Positions 1 through 8,466 of a stretch of DNA of 64,000 bases are shown one piece after another (positions within the stretch are counted from its first letter, which is position 1; every line of letters begins with the position of its first letter). Source of the DNA: Streptomyces noursei ATCC 11455 (GTDB lineage Bacteria; Actinomycetota; Actinomycetes; Streptomycetales; Streptomycetaceae); NCBI RefSeq assembly GCF_001704275.1, contig NZ_CP011533.1, forward strand, positions 7,626,001 to 7,690,000. The letters are read 5' to 3'. The notes beneath the pieces were generated by a model, which did no database searches, had not been told where the DNA came from, and worked only from the letters and a program-made list of their open reading frames with translations. The position numbers were made by a program, and so were the translations under genes.

Positions 1-133
1 CCGGCGTGCCGTTCGGGGCCGTGCCAGGGTCGGATGCGGACGAGACGGTCGGCGCGTCCTGACGGTCCCCGCCGGCACAGCCGGCGGCGGCCAGGGCGAG
101 TAGCACGGTCGGCACGGCGATCAGCCTCCGCAT
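1..133 (-). CDS. Putative secreted lipoprotein (N-terminal part only)
   Basis: The reverse strand reads from an ATG at 133 leftward off the window edge, giving about 44 residues with no stop. The start MRRLIAVPTVLLALAAAGC is a classic lipoprotein signal: two arginines, a hydrophobic core and the lipobox AAGC with Cys19 as the expected lipidated residue. After the cysteine comes a low-complexity Gly/Asp/Thr/Pro/Ser-rich linker, as is usual just outside the membrane. The mature domain lies outside the window, so no function can be given. GGAGG sits about 6 nt upstream of the ATG (reverse strand). The gene is divergent from the next gene at 716. Confidence 0.7.
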   Translation of the reverse strand, partial: MRRLIAVPTVLLALAAAGCAGGDRQDAPTVSSASDPGTAPNGTP

Positions 134-220
134 GGCGGCCTCCTTGTGGCGGCGGTGCGCAGTCGGCGCGTTGCGTCGTTCGACGCTAGTAAGGCCCGTG
201 GGTGCGGGGCGATCCGGGGC

Positions 221-248
221 GGCCGTTCGGGTGAACGGCCGAACGGCC
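221..248. repeat. Palindrome plus short direct repeat in a 580-bp gap
   Basis: GGCCGTTC-GGGT-GAACGGCC is a perfect 8-bp inverted repeat at 221-240, and GAACGGCC is repeated directly at 241-248. It lies about 90 bp upstream of the divergent lipoprotein gene, in a gap (134-715) in which I see no convincing gene. It could be an operator or a hairpin; no regulator is encoded alongside. Nothing else stands out in the gap except the start region of the next gene. Confidence 0.4.
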
Positions 249-715
249 GCGGACGTCCGACGAGGGGCTGTCGGGGCGCGTATCGCGCCGGGATCATGCG
301 CGGACGGGCGCGGAGGAGCGCGTGCGACGGGCCCTGGTGGGCCGGAGAGCCCGCGCAGCCCTCCTGCGCGGGGCCGAGCGGGCCCGGCGGCCCTCGCTCC
401 GTGCGGCCGGACCGCCCTGGTCGACGCGGTGCCCCCGCCAGCGGGTGGGCACCGCGCCGGCCCGATGCCCACCCGCTGCCGGGGGCCGGACCGTGCACCG
501 GGCGCCGCGGGCGGATCCGGCACCGGGGGCGGCCGGTGGCGGGCCGCGGGGGCTTCGCAGGGCGGCCGGGGGGTGGTACGTACGGGTATGGCGACAGTGG
601 TGCGGGATCGTGCGGTGGCGGACCGGCAGCGGGGGCCGGGGCGCCGAGCGCATGGTTTCGGCCAACCGCCATACTGCGTGCGATCCTCCGCCCGGCCCGA
701 AGGGAACCACCCGCC

Positions 716-1936
716 GTGTCCTCGCCCGCACCACGTCCCGCCGCCCCGCCCGTCTCCCGTGCCTCCGTCGTCATCGTCGGGGCCGGGCCCGCCGGGCTCA
801 CCGTGGCCAACGTGCTGCGGGCCGCCGGTGTCGACTGCGTCGTACTGGAGGCGGAGAGCCGGGAGTTCATCGAGCGGCGGCCGCGCGCCGGGTTCGTCGA
901 GGAGTGGGCGGTGCGCGCGCTGGCCCGGCACGGGCTCGCCGAGCGGCTGCTCGAACGGGCCCATACCCAGGGGGAGTTCGAGTTCCGCTTCGACGGCGGT
1001 CGGCACCCGGTGCGCACCGCCCGGCTGTCGGGGCGGCGGCATTTCGTCTATCCGCAGCCGCTGTTGGTCGGCGATCTGCTCGCCGCCTACGCGGACCGGG
1101 CCGGCGGCGCGGTGCACTTCGGGGTGCGCGACGTACGGCTGCACGACATCGACGGGCCGCACCCCGCGGTCTCGTTCGGCGATCCGGTCACCGGCGCACG
1201 GCACCGGATCGCCTGTGACCACATCGTCGGCGCCGACGGGGCGCGCGGGGTGAGCCGGGCGGCGATACCCGAGGGGCGGGCGCGGATCACCCGTCACGAC
1301 CACGGGGTCGCCTGGCTCGCGGTGCTGGCCGAGGCGCCGCCCTCAGCGGACGGCGTGGTCTTCGGCATCCACCCGCGGGGATTCGGCGCGCACATGGCGC
1401 GCAGCGCGCACGTCACCCGCTACTACCTGGAGGTCCCGGCCGGGGACGGGGTCGCGGACTGGCCGGACGAGCGGGTGTGGGCGGAACTGCACCTCCGGCT
1501 GGCCGCCGACGGCGCCCGGCCGCTGCGCGAGGGGCCGTTGAGCGAGAAGACCGTGCTGGCGATGCACAACTACGTGGTGGAGCCGATGACCCACGGTCGG
1601 CTGCACCTGGCCGGGGACGCGGCGCACCTGCTGGCGCCGATCGCGGCCAAGGGCATGAACCTCGCGATCAACGACGCCCTGTTGCTCGGTGAGGCGCTGA
1701 TCGCCCACTACAAGGGCGACGACCGCGGGCTGGCCGGCTACTCGGCCGCGAGCCTGCGGCGGGTCTGGCAGTACCTGGAGTTCTCGCAGTGGCTCTCCGA
1801 GGTGCTGCACGGCGCCTCGTCGGGCGATCGGTTCCGCGCCGGGACGGCCACGGCCCGGCTGCGGCGGCTGCTCGGTTCGGAGGCCGCGGCCAAGGCGTTC
1901 GCCGGGCTCTACCTCGGTGAGGAGGCGGACCTCTAG
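716..1936 (+). CDS. pobA: 4-hydroxybenzoate 3-monooxygenase (PobA family)
   Basis: FAD-dependent aromatic hydroxylase, expected to convert 4-hydroxybenzoate to protocatechuate with NAD(P)H and O2 in the cytosol. The 406-residue product has the Rossmann motif GAGPAG at residues 22-27, the middle VGADGARG segment, and the second FAD motif LAGDAAH near residue 300 followed by KGMNLAINDA. Several blocks match the Pseudomonas enzyme in order, for example HPRGF, SEKT before VVEPM-HGRL, and SLRRVWQYLEFS near the end. Length is close to the usual ~394. The GTG start at 716 is chosen because AGGGAA lies about 8 nt upstream and it leaves only a short tail before the FAD motif; the frame is open further upstream but without conserved sequence. 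No protocatechuate dioxygenase genes are adjacent. Another aromatic substrate of the same family is possible. Confidence 0.82.
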   Translation: MSSPAPRPAAPPVSRASVVIVGAGPAGLTVANVLRAAGVDCVVLEAESREFIERRPRAGFVEEWAVRALARHGLAERLLERAHTQGEFEFRFDGGRHPVRTARLSGRRHFVYPQPLLVGDLLAAYADRAGGAVHFGVRDVRLHDIDGPHPAVSFGDPVTGARHRIACDHIVGADGARGVSRAAIPEGRARITRHDHGVAWLAVLAEAPPSADGVVFGIHPRGFGAHMARSAHVTRYYLEVPAGDGVADWPDERVWAELHLRLAADGARPLREGPLSEKTVLAMHNYVVEPMTHGRLHLAGDAAHLLAPIAAKGMNLAINDALLLGEALIAHYKGDDRGLAGYSAASLRRVWQYLEFSQWLSEVLHGASSGDRFRAGTATARLRRLLGSEAAAKAFAGLYLGEEADL

Positions 1937-1957
1937 GGACACCGCGCCGGGGGCCGC

Positions 1958-2006
1958 CAGCGGCCGGGTGTCGTGCCGGGCGCGGAGAGGGCGCCCTCGG
2001 CCGCTG
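1958..2006. terminator. Bidirectional terminator-like hairpin between convergent genes
   Basis: Outer arms CAGCGGCC (1958-1965) and GGCCGCTG (1999-2006) enclose an inner stem GGGCGC (1978-1983) / GCGCCC (1991-1996). It lies between the ends of the pobA-like gene and the CBS-domain gene on the opposite strand. No T-tract, which is usual for Streptomyces terminators. Confidence 0.55.
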
Positions 2007-2017
2007 GGGCGGGCGCG

Positions 2018-2452
2018 TCAGGCGGTCGCGTAGACGCGGGCGGCGAATTCGGCGACCTGCGCCTCGGTGAGGTTCTTGGCCAGGTTGGCCTCGGTGATCA
2101 TGCCCACCAGTTGGTGACCGCCCTTGGTGTCGATCACCGGGAGGCGCTTGATCCGGTGCTGTTCCATGGCGCGCAGGACGTCGCCGGCGTCCGCCTCGGC
2201 GTCGATCCAGTGGATCTTGCTCTGCAGGGAACCGGCCTGCACCGTGGACGGGTCGATGCCCTCGGCGCAGCACTTGATGACGATGTCACGGTCGGTGATC
2301 ATCCCCGTCAGCCTGTTGTTGTCGCCGCAGATGGGCAGCGCGCCGACCTTCAGGTCGCGCATCATCTTCGCCGCGTCCTGCAACGACTGGTGCGCGCCGA
2401 CGCATTGCACGCCGCCGGTCATGATGTCCCGGGCTCGCAGCTTGCCGGCCAT
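2018..2452 (-). CDS. hrp1: Two-CBS-domain protein, Hrp1 (hypoxic response protein) family
   Basis: A 144-residue protein consisting of two CBS domains (about residues 7-62 and 75-130), with the CBS signatures GALPICGDNNRLTGMITDRDI and RLPVID...LVGMITEANLA. Size, spacing and sequence resemble Mycobacterium tuberculosis Hrp1 (Rv2626c), a DosR-regulated protein of hypoxic dormancy. CBS pairs usually sense adenine nucleotides; the partner here is unknown. The ATG at 2452 has an excellent GGGAGGAATC just upstream, whereas the frame continuing to 2551 carries non-conserved sequence. The gene is divergent from the eRF1-fold gene at 2894, whose mycobacterial relative Rv2629 is also a DosR target. I found no convincing DosR-type palindrome in the shared promoter region. 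Confidence 0.85.
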   Translation of the reverse strand: MAGKLRARDIMTGGVQCVGAHQSLQDAAKMMRDLKVGALPICGDNNRLTGMITDRDIVIKCCAEGIDPSTVQAGSLQSKIHWIDAEADAGDVLRAMEQHRIKRLPVIDTKGGHQLVGMITEANLAKNLTEAQVAEFAARVYATA

Positions 2453-2780
2453 GATTCCTCCCGCTGTCGCAGCGTTCTTCTGAGGGTTCCTCTCGGGCTT
2501 CTCCGGAGCGTTCGTCGCATGGCGTCCGCGTGGTTCGCCGGACGCCCACACTTCGATGACACCACGGATGGCGCAAGGTCGCTTCCGGGGCCGGGACGCC
2601 GGTGACCGGCCCGAAATCCCGCTGCCGCACGGCCGCGACGCGGCTGCCGCCGCACCTGCTGCCCCACCGGAGAAACGGGCATATCGTTCATAGTGTGGTA
2701 GCGCGCCGGGGGTCGGGCGAGGCTATCCGAAGGGGCTGCTCCGGACGGTCCGGACTCCTCGATTCCGCGCTCTGCAGCGC

Positions 2781-2873
2781 TCCTTGAAACCGTGTCCGTG
2801 AATCCGTTCCGTCAACCCGTTCCGTGAACCCGTATCCGTGAATCCGCTCCGAGAATCCGTTCCGTGAATCCGC
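2781..2873. repeat. 13-bp tandem repeat array, about seven copies
   Basis: Successive copies of a 13-bp unit with consensus TCCGTGAATCCGT occupy 2795-2807, 2808-2820, 2821-2833, 2835-2847, 2848-2860 and 2861-2873, with a degenerate copy at 2781-2793 and single extra bases after two copies. Variation is confined to a few positions (GAA/CAA, ATCC/ACCC, last base T/C). Thirteen is not a multiple of three, so the array is not coding. It ends 20 bp before the ATG of the eRF1-fold gene, so it lies in its promoter or 5' leader. It could be an iterated regulator-binding site or a slippage-prone leader. Confidence 0.85.
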
Positions 2874-2893
2874 TCACCGAAAGAAGGGTTCCG

Positions 2894-4009
2894 ATGCATG
2901 CTGCGCTCAGCCCTGCTGAACTCGCCAAGCTTCGCCGGCAGCGGCCCTACCCCGCCGTGTCGGTGCTGATGCCCACGCATCGCCGTGAGCCGGACAACGC
3001 ACAGGACCCGGTCCTGCTGCGGAACATGCTCGCCGAGGCCAAGGAGCGGCTGCAGGCCGATCCGGACGTCTCCAGGGAGCGACGGATCGACGTCATCGAG
3101 CAGTTGGACAAGGCGGCGTCGGAGGTCGATCTGACCCATGCCGAGGAGGGCATGGTCCTCTTCGCGGCGCCGGGGGAGCACCAGGTGTGGTCGCTGGGCC
3201 GCACCGTCCCGGCCCGGGTGGTGCTCTCGGACACCTTCCTCACCCGCAACCTCGTCGCCGCGCACGCCGCCGAGCACCCCTTCTGGGTGCTGGCGGTCTC
3301 CGCCGACCACGTCAGCCTGTGGAGCGGCGCGCTGGACCGCCTCACCGAGGTGCGGCGCGGCGCCTTCCCGCTCACCCGCAGCCTGGTCGATCCCGACCCC
3401 GAGGACCAGTTGCAGGTGGGTGAGGTGCCCAGCACCTTCCGTGACGAGCACACCCGCAAGTTCCTGCGCGAGGCGGACATCGCGCTGGCCACCGTGCTCA
3501 AGGCCGACCCCCGGCCGCTGTACGTGGTCGGCAAGGCGGCGGCGCTCTCCCTCCTCGACGACGTGGGGACGGTCATGCGCGGCGGCGCCGGCACCAAGCT
3601 CCCGGTGACGCCGGTGCCGCAGGCCGGGCTGGCCACCGGGCCGCCCGAGTCCCTCTGGCAGGCCGTCCGGCCGTACGCGGAGAAGCGCGCGGAGGCCGAA
3701 GTCGCCGATGTGCTGGCCGAACTGGACCGGGCGCGCGGTCGGCGGACCTTCGCGGCCGGGCTGGACGAGATCCGGCAGAACGCGGAGACCGGGCGGGTCG
3801 CCCTGCTGGCCGTGGAGGAGAACTACCGGGAGACGGTACGGGACACCGGCGGCCATCTGATGCCGGCCGAGCGCGGTGAACGGGACGCCGTCGACGACAT
3901 CGTGGACTCGATCGTGGAGCGGTCCCTGGACACCGGCGCGGAGGTGCGGTTCGTACCGGACGGCGCGCTCGCCGAAGTGGGCGGGATCGCGGGGACGCTC
4001 CGGTACTAG
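2894..4009 (+). CDS. Rv2629-like protein with bacterial archaeo-eRF1 (baeRF) fold
   Basis: A 371-residue protein starting MHAALSPAELAKLRRQRPYP, followed by a P-x-VSVLMPTHR segment, a D-P-x-LLRNML-EAKERL helix, a central FAAPGEH-VWSL / LSDTFLTRNL region and a C-terminal DDIVDSIVERSLDTGAEVRFVPDGAL segment. This layout is that of the bacterial eRF1-like (baeRF) family that includes mycobacterial Rv2629, a DosR-regulon gene. A role near stalled ribosomes is inferred from the fold only; biochemical function is unknown to me. The ATG at 2894 is preferred because AAGAAGGG precedes it by 5 nt. A GTG at 2864 in the same frame lies inside the tandem repeats and is less likely. It ends before a strong hairpin at 4064. 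Confidence 0.75.
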   Translation: MHAALSPAELAKLRRQRPYPAVSVLMPTHRREPDNAQDPVLLRNMLAEAKERLQADPDVSRERRIDVIEQLDKAASEVDLTHAEEGMVLFAAPGEHQVWSLGRTVPARVVLSDTFLTRNLVAAHAAEHPFWVLAVSADHVSLWSGALDRLTEVRRGAFPLTRSLVDPDPEDQLQVGEVPSTFRDEHTRKFLREADIALATVLKADPRPLYVVGKAAALSLLDDVGTVMRGGAGTKLPVTPVPQAGLATGPPESLWQAVRPYAEKRAEAEVADVLAELDRARGRRTFAAGLDEIRQNAETGRVALLAVEENYRETVRDTGGHLMPAERGERDAVDDIVDSIVERSLDTGAEVRFVPDGALAEVGGIAGTLRY

Positions 4010-4063
4010 CCGCCAGGTGCCGGGCCCACCAGCTGCTGGGCGCCGAGCACGACACCGAGCGCA

Positions 4064-4096
4064 ACAGTGGCCAACGGGTTGCCCGTTGGCCACTGT
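4064..4096. terminator. Perfect 15-bp stem terminator between convergent genes
   Basis: ACAGTGGCCAACGGG (4064-4078) pairs perfectly with 4082-4096 around a 3-nt loop. It separates the end of the eRF1-fold gene (4009, plus strand) from the end of the phosphoribosyltransferase fusion (4140, minus strand), so it can serve both transcripts. There is no T-run. Confidence 0.85.
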
Positions 4097-4139
4097 CTGT
4101 CGCGCCGGCTCCGCGCCGTTCGTCGCCGCCCGCCCACCG

Positions 4140-5480
4140 CTACGCCGGGAGCAGGTGGAAGTGGCGGGTGAACCAGTCGCGGGCCAGCGTGGACACCTTG
4201 TCCAGGGCGCCCCGCTCCTCGAAGAGATGGGTCGCGCCGGGGACGATTTCGAGCTTGTTCTCGCAGGTCAGCACGGACTGTGCCTGACGGTTGAGATCCA
4301 GTACCAGGGTGTCGGCGCCGCCGACGATCAGCAGCGTCGGGGCCTCCACGGAGGAGAGCAGCGAGCGGCCCGCGAGGTCGGGCCGGCCGCCGCGGGAGAC
4401 CACGGCGGCGATGCCCGCGTCGGGGTAGGCGGCGGCCCGCAGAGCGGCCGCGGCGCCGGTGCTCGCGCCGAAGTAGCCGATCGGGACGGACTCCCGGGCC
4501 CGCAGCCAGCGGGTGGCGTCGGCCAGGCGCCGGGCCAGCGTGTCGATGTCGAAGACGTTGGCCCGGTCGGACTCCTCGGCGGGGGTCAGCAGGTCGAACA
4601 GGAGGGTGCCCAGACCCGCGCGGTTCAGCGCGGTGGCCACCGCGCGGTTGCGCGGGCTGTGCCGGCTGCTGCCGGAGCCGTGCGCGAACATCACGACCGG
4701 TCCGCCCGGCACCGGCAGGGTGAGGTCCCCGGTCAGCACGACCGGCCCGGCCTCGACCCGCACCTCCTCCCAGTCACCGGCGCGGTGCGCCGTCCTGGCC
4801 CGCCTGCCGCCCGCCGCACCGGCCAGGGGAGCCGTGCCGGCGGCGGCCTGGGAGAGCAGGGAGACCACCTCGTCGTCCGAGGTCTGGGAGAAGTCCTGGT
4901 ACCACTCGCCGACCGCGGAGAACGCGTAGGGGGTGGACAGGCAGACGAACTCGTCGGCGGCGGTGCGCAGGCGCTCGGCGGCGTCCGGCGGGGCCACCGG
5001 CACCGCCAGCACCACCCGGGCCGCGCCCTGGGCGCGGACCACCTGGCAGGCGGCCTCCGCCGTCGCCCCGGTCGCGATGCCGTCGTCGATCACGATCACG
5101 GTCCGGCCGTCGAGCGCGCGCCGCGGCCGGCCGGCCCGGAACCGCTCGGCCTGGCGCGCCAGTTCCGCCTCCTCGGTGCGCTGCACCGCGTCGACGTCCC
5201 CGGGGCCGACCCGGCCCCGGCGGATGATGTCCTGGCTCAGTACGCGCACGCCGCCCTCGCCGATCGCGCCGAACCCCAGCTCCCGCTGGTACGGGACGCC
5301 GAGCTTGCGGACCACGATCACATCGAGGGGCGCGTCGAGGGCCTGGGCCACTTGATACGCCACCGGGACTCCGCCCCGCGGCAGGCCCAGGACGACGGGA
5401 TTTTCCTTCGCCACATGGCGCAGCGCCTCGGCCAGCCGCCGTCCGGCGTCCGCGCGGTCAGTGAACAGCACAGTGTGCAC
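4140..5480 (-). CDS. Phosphoribosyltransferase / dienelactone-hydrolase-like fusion (Rv0571c type)
   Basis: A 446-residue two-domain protein. Residues 1-210 form a type I phosphoribosyltransferase: VLGLPRGGVPVA near 30-41 and the PRPP loop VIVIDDGIATGAT at 128-140. After a linker, residues 235-446 form an alpha/beta hydrolase with FAHGSGSS at 266-272, the nucleophile elbow GYFGASTGAA (Ser340), and a late GATHLF histidine. The same fusion occurs in M. tuberculosis Rv0571c, another DosR-linked gene. The substrate of neither domain is known to me. The start is a GTG at 5480 with TAGGGG directly upstream; a second in-frame GTG at 5471 has better spacing to the same purine run. It converges on the eRF1-fold gene across the 4064 hairpin. 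Confidence 0.8.
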   Translation of the reverse strand: MHTVLFTDRADAGRRLAEALRHVAKENPVVLGLPRGGVPVAYQVAQALDAPLDVIVVRKLGVPYQRELGFGAIGEGGVRVLSQDIIRRGRVGPGDVDAVQRTEEAELARQAERFRAGRPRRALDGRTVIVIDDGIATGATAEAACQVVRAQGAARVVLAVPVAPPDAAERLRTAADEFVCLSTPYAFSAVGEWYQDFSQTSDDEVVSLLSQAAAGTAPLAGAAGGRRARTAHRAGDWEEVRVEAGPVVLTGDLTLPVPGGPVVMFAHGSGSSRHSPRNRAVATALNRAGLGTLLFDLLTPAEESDRANVFDIDTLARRLADATRWLRARESVPIGYFGASTGAAAALRAAAYPDAGIAAVVSRGGRPDLAGRSLLSSVEAPTLLIVGGADTLVLDLNRQAQSVLTCENKLEIVPGATHLFEERGALDKVSTLARDWFTRHFHLLPA

Positions 5481-5542
5481 CCCCTACCCAGGGGAGACGG
5501 AAGCCACGTCCACACCTGACTCCGGCATAACCCCACCCGCGG

Positions 5543-6274
5543 TCAGTCCGCAAGTCGGGACGGCGCGGGCGGGGCGGCCGGGGCGGGCCCGGCCGGGTCC
5601 GCGGTCAGCAGGGCCGCGATCTGCGGTGCCGACCACCGAGGGTGCACCCCCGGGCACGTGGCGAGATATGCCGCGGTCCGGTGCGGGGGCCAGCCGTGCG
5701 CGGTGCCGATGCCCGCCGCGATATGGCGCAGATAGGCGGCGGCGGGCGGGTTGGGCGGGACCTCGGTGCTGCGCCAGGGGGCCGTGAAGGTCAGCACCGG
5801 GTGGCCGTCGAGGAGACCGGCGCAGACCAGCGTCTCGTAGCGGCCGGGGCCCAGCCGGTCGCGCCCGCGGGCCAGGACCCGCGTCAGGTCCAGGTCCCGG
5901 TCCGGCTCCCGGTACATCTCCTGCGCCGCGATGTCGGAGAACTGAGAAACCGTCAGAAGATAGGCATGGGCGGGGAGTTCGCCGTCCGCCTCGGGGTCGT
6001 AGAAGGCCCGGCCGCCGGTCCACACCGCGGACTCGGTGGCGAAGTACAGCCGCCCGCGCAGCAGCACCGGCGCGCTGCGCCGCGGCCGGCGGGGATCGCG
6101 GCACCCCGGGACATCCCGCCGCCCGCCCGGCGGGCGGCCCCCGGCGAGGTAGCAGTGGAGCCGTTCCGGGTGGGTGTTGGAGCCGTACGCGGCGTACCAG
6201 ACGTGGGCGACCGGGCCCGGGCGGGAGGCGTTCCCGGCGGCGTCGGAGGGTTCCGGGACACGGGGCGCGGTCAC
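5543..6274 (-). CDS. Gamma-glutamylcyclotransferase-fold protein
   Basis: About 243 residues. WYAAYGSN near residues 26-33 is the substrate-loop signature (YGSN) of the gamma-glutamylcyclotransferase/AIG2 fold, followed by RGRLYFA, W-GGRAFYDP and LPAHAYLLTVSQFSDI segments that fit that fold. These enzymes release 5-oxoproline from gamma-glutamyl amines; the actual substrate here is unknown. The C-terminal third (HGW-PHRTAAYLAT and an Ala/Pro-rich end) appears lineage-specific. The only start just upstream of the conserved part is the GTG at 6274, with AGGAG directly abutting it, so the start is uncertain by a few codons. It is divergent from the DNA ligase gene. Confidence 0.65.
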   Translation of the reverse strand: MTAPRVPEPSDAAGNASRPGPVAHVWYAAYGSNTHPERLHCYLAGGRPPGGRRDVPGCRDPRRPRRSAPVLLRGRLYFATESAVWTGGRAFYDPEADGELPAHAYLLTVSQFSDIAAQEMYREPDRDLDLTRVLARGRDRLGPGRYETLVCAGLLDGHPVLTFTAPWRSTEVPPNPPAAAYLRHIAAGIGTAHGWPPHRTAAYLATCPGVHPRWSAPQIAALLTADPAGPAPAAPPAPSRLAD

Positions 6275-6398
6275 CTCCTCACGGTAGCGCCCCGGCGGGC
6301 CGGCCGGCGCGGCCGCTCGGGCCGGGGCGGTCGGGTGCGGGTGCGAGGGCCAGTCCGTTGCGGGAGCGGTGGCGGCGCCGCGGGGGCACGATGACCGT

Positions 6399-7934
6399 AT
6401 GTTGCTCGCCGCTCTCGCCCGGGTGTCGGCGGAGGTCGCCGCCACCTCGGCCCGGTCGCGGAAGACCGCGCTGCTGGCCGAGCTGTTCTCGGCCGCGGAC
6501 CCGGTGGACGCCCCGCTGGTCATCCCCTACCTGGCCGGGCGGCTGCCGCAGGGCCGGATCGGCGTCGGCTGGAGCGCGCTGCGCGACCCGCCGCCGCCCG
6601 CCGACCGGCCCACCCTCACCGTCCGCGACGTGGACGCCGCGCTGACCGCGCTGGCCGGGGTCGCCGGCCCCGGCGCCCAGGCCGAGCGGCGGCGGCTGGT
6701 CGGCGGCCTGCTCGCCGCCGCCACCGACCAGGAGCAGCGGTTCCTGCACGGGCTGCTGACCGGCGAGGTCCGGCAGGGCGCGCTGGACGCGCTCGCCGTC
6801 GAAGGGCTCGCCGCCGCCACCGGCGCGCCCCCGGACGCGGTGCGGCGCGCCGTGATGCTCGCCGGCTCACTGCCCGACGTGGCCCGGGCCCTGCTCTCCG
6901 ACGGCCCGCCGGCGCTGGCCGGATTCCGGCTCACCGTCGGCCGGCCGGTCGGGCCGATGCTCGCGCGGACCGCCGCCTCCGTGGCCGAGGCGATCGACCG
7001 GCTCGGCCGCTGCGCGGTGGAGGAGAAGCTCGACGGCATCCGGGTGCAGGTGCACCGGGACGGCTCGCGCGTGCGCATCCACACCCGCACCCTGGACGAG
7101 GTCACCGACCGGCTGCCCGAGGTCACCGCCCTGGTCCGGGAGTTGCCCGCCGAGCGCCTCGTCCTCGACGGCGAGGTGATCGCGCTGGGCGCGGACGGGC
7201 GCCCGGTGCCGTTCCAGCGGGTCGCCGGCCGGTTCGGCTCCCGGACGGACGTCGCCGCGGCCCGCGCCGCCCTCCCGCTGACCCCGGTCTTCTTCGACCT
7301 CCTCGCGCTCGGCGACCGCGCGCTGCTGGACCTCCCCGGCGACCGTCGGCACGCCGAACTCGCCGCCCTGGTACCGGAGTCGACCCGGGTGCGGCGCTGC
7401 GTCGTCGAGGACCCGGACGACCCCGGAGCGCGCGCGGCCGCCGAGGACTTCTTCGACCGCACCCTGCGCCGCGGCCACGAGGGCGTCGTGGTCAAGGCCC
7501 TCGACGCGCCCTACAGCGCCGGCCGCCGGGGCGCCGCCTGGCTGAAGGTGAAGCCCGTGCACACCCTGGACCTGGTGGTCCTGGCGGCGGAGTGGGGCCA
7601 CGGCCGCCGCACCGGCAGGCTCTCCAACCTGCACCTCGGGGCGCGGGCCGCGGACGGCGGCTTCGTCATGCTCGGCAAGACCTTCAAGGGGCTCACCGAC
7701 GCCACCCTCGGCTGGCAGACCGAGCGGCTCGGGCGACTGGCGGTGGCGGACGACGGCCACGTGGTGACGGTCCGTCCGGAACTCGTCGTGGAGATCGCCT
7801 ACGACGGGCTCCAGACCTCGCCCCGCTACCCGGCCGGCGTCACCCTGCGGTTCGCCCGCGTGGTGCGCTACCGCGAGGACAAGACGGCCGCGGAGGCCGA
7901 CACCCTCGACACCGTGCTCGCCGCGCACGGATGA
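6399..7934 (+). CDS. ligB: ATP-dependent DNA ligase (LigB type)
   Basis: A 511-residue ligase. It has an N-terminal DNA-binding domain, then the nucleotidyltransferase motif I EEKLDGIRVQ with the adenylated lysine at 210, motif III-like LVLDGEVIAL, motif IV VFFDLLAL, EGVVVKAL, and motif V AAWLKVKPVHTLDLVV, then a C-terminal OB fold ending ASP-RYPAGVTLRFARV-like sequence (QTSPRYPAGVTLRFARV). Size and architecture match the stand-alone actinobacterial LigB rather than the multidomain LigD. It seals nicks in duplex DNA. The ATG at 6399 follows CACGAT-N6 and may be leaderless; an open extension to 6369 has no support. The downstream Nudix gene begins 44 nt after the stop and is probably co-transcribed. 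A Ku gene lies 28 kb away. Confidence 0.9.
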   Translation: MLLAALARVSAEVAATSARSRKTALLAELFSAADPVDAPLVIPYLAGRLPQGRIGVGWSALRDPPPPADRPTLTVRDVDAALTALAGVAGPGAQAERRRLVGGLLAAATDQEQRFLHGLLTGEVRQGALDALAVEGLAAATGAPPDAVRRAVMLAGSLPDVARALLSDGPPALAGFRLTVGRPVGPMLARTAASVAEAIDRLGRCAVEEKLDGIRVQVHRDGSRVRIHTRTLDEVTDRLPEVTALVRELPAERLVLDGEVIALGADGRPVPFQRVAGRFGSRTDVAAARAALPLTPVFFDLLALGDRALLDLPGDRRHAELAALVPESTRVRRCVVEDPDDPGARAAAEDFFDRTLRRGHEGVVVKALDAPYSAGRRGAAWLKVKPVHTLDLVVLAAEWGHGRRTGRLSNLHLGARAADGGFVMLGKTFKGLTDATLGWQTERLGRLAVADDGHVVTVRPELVVEIAYDGLQTSPRYPAGVTLRFARVVRYREDKTAAEADTLDTVLAAHG

Positions 7935-7977
7935 CGCGTCGGCAGCGGAGAACGGGACGAAGGGAGCGCCACGGACG

Positions 7978-8466
7978 ATGGCCGGGAAGCGGAGCGCCGG
8001 ACTGCTGCTGCACCGCAGCGGCGCCGACGGCGGCACCGAGGTGCTGCTGGCGCACATGGGCGGCCCGCTGTGGGCGCGCCGGGACGCCGGCGCCTGGTCG
8101 GTGCCCAAGGGCGAGTACGCACCGCCGGAGGAGCCGCTGGCCGCGGCCCGCCGGGAGTTCGCCGAGGAACTGGGCATGCCGCCGCCGGACGGGCGGTACG
8201 TACCCCTGGGGGACGTCCGCCAGTCCGGCGGCAAGGTGGTGACCGTCTGGGCGGTCGCGGGCGACCTGGACCCGGACCGGATCGAGCCGGGCACGTTCGA
8301 GCTGGAGTGGCCGCGCGGCTCGGGGGTGATCCGCAGCTTCCCGGAGATCGACCGGGTCGCGTGGTGCACCCCGGAGCAGGCGCGCGCCCGGCTCGTCACG
8401 GCCCAGCGGGAATTCCTGGACCGGCTGGCACGGGCGCTCGCCGCCGGGCGCGCCGACGCCGGCTGA
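7978..8466 (+). CDS. Nudix hydrolase
   Basis: A 162-residue single-domain protein. The Nudix box G-x5-E-x7-REFAEELGM spans residues 45-67 with all signature acidic residues present, preceded by WSVPKG. It hydrolyses a nucleoside diphosphate linked to another moiety; the substrate cannot be read from sequence. It lies 44 nt behind the DNA ligase gene on the same strand, suggesting a shared transcript and possibly housecleaning of damaged nucleotides. AAGGGAG precedes the ATG by about 10 nt. Transcription probably ends at the hairpin immediately after the stop codon. Confidence 0.85.
   Translation: MAGKRSAGLLLHRSGADGGTEVLLAHMGGPLWARRDAGAWSVPKGEYAPPEEPLAAARREFAEELGMPPPDGRYVPLGDVRQSGGKVVTVWAVAGDLDPDRIEPGTFELEWPRGSGVIRSFPEIDRVAWCTPEQARARLVTAQREFLDRLARALAAGRADAG

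Noticed and set aside
146..715. Extending the pobA-like gene upstream to 146
   Set aside because: The added 190 residues show no conservation or domain, and a ribosome-binding sequence fits the GTG at 716.
2500..2700. A DosR-type box in the hrp1 / eRF1-fold promoter region
   Set aside because: GGGAC is present near 2600 but the second half-site does not match the 20-bp consensus well.
4064..4096. Operator instead of terminator
   Set aside because: It lies between two convergent gene ends with no promoter expected nearby; a 15-bp stem with a 3-nt loop fits a terminator.
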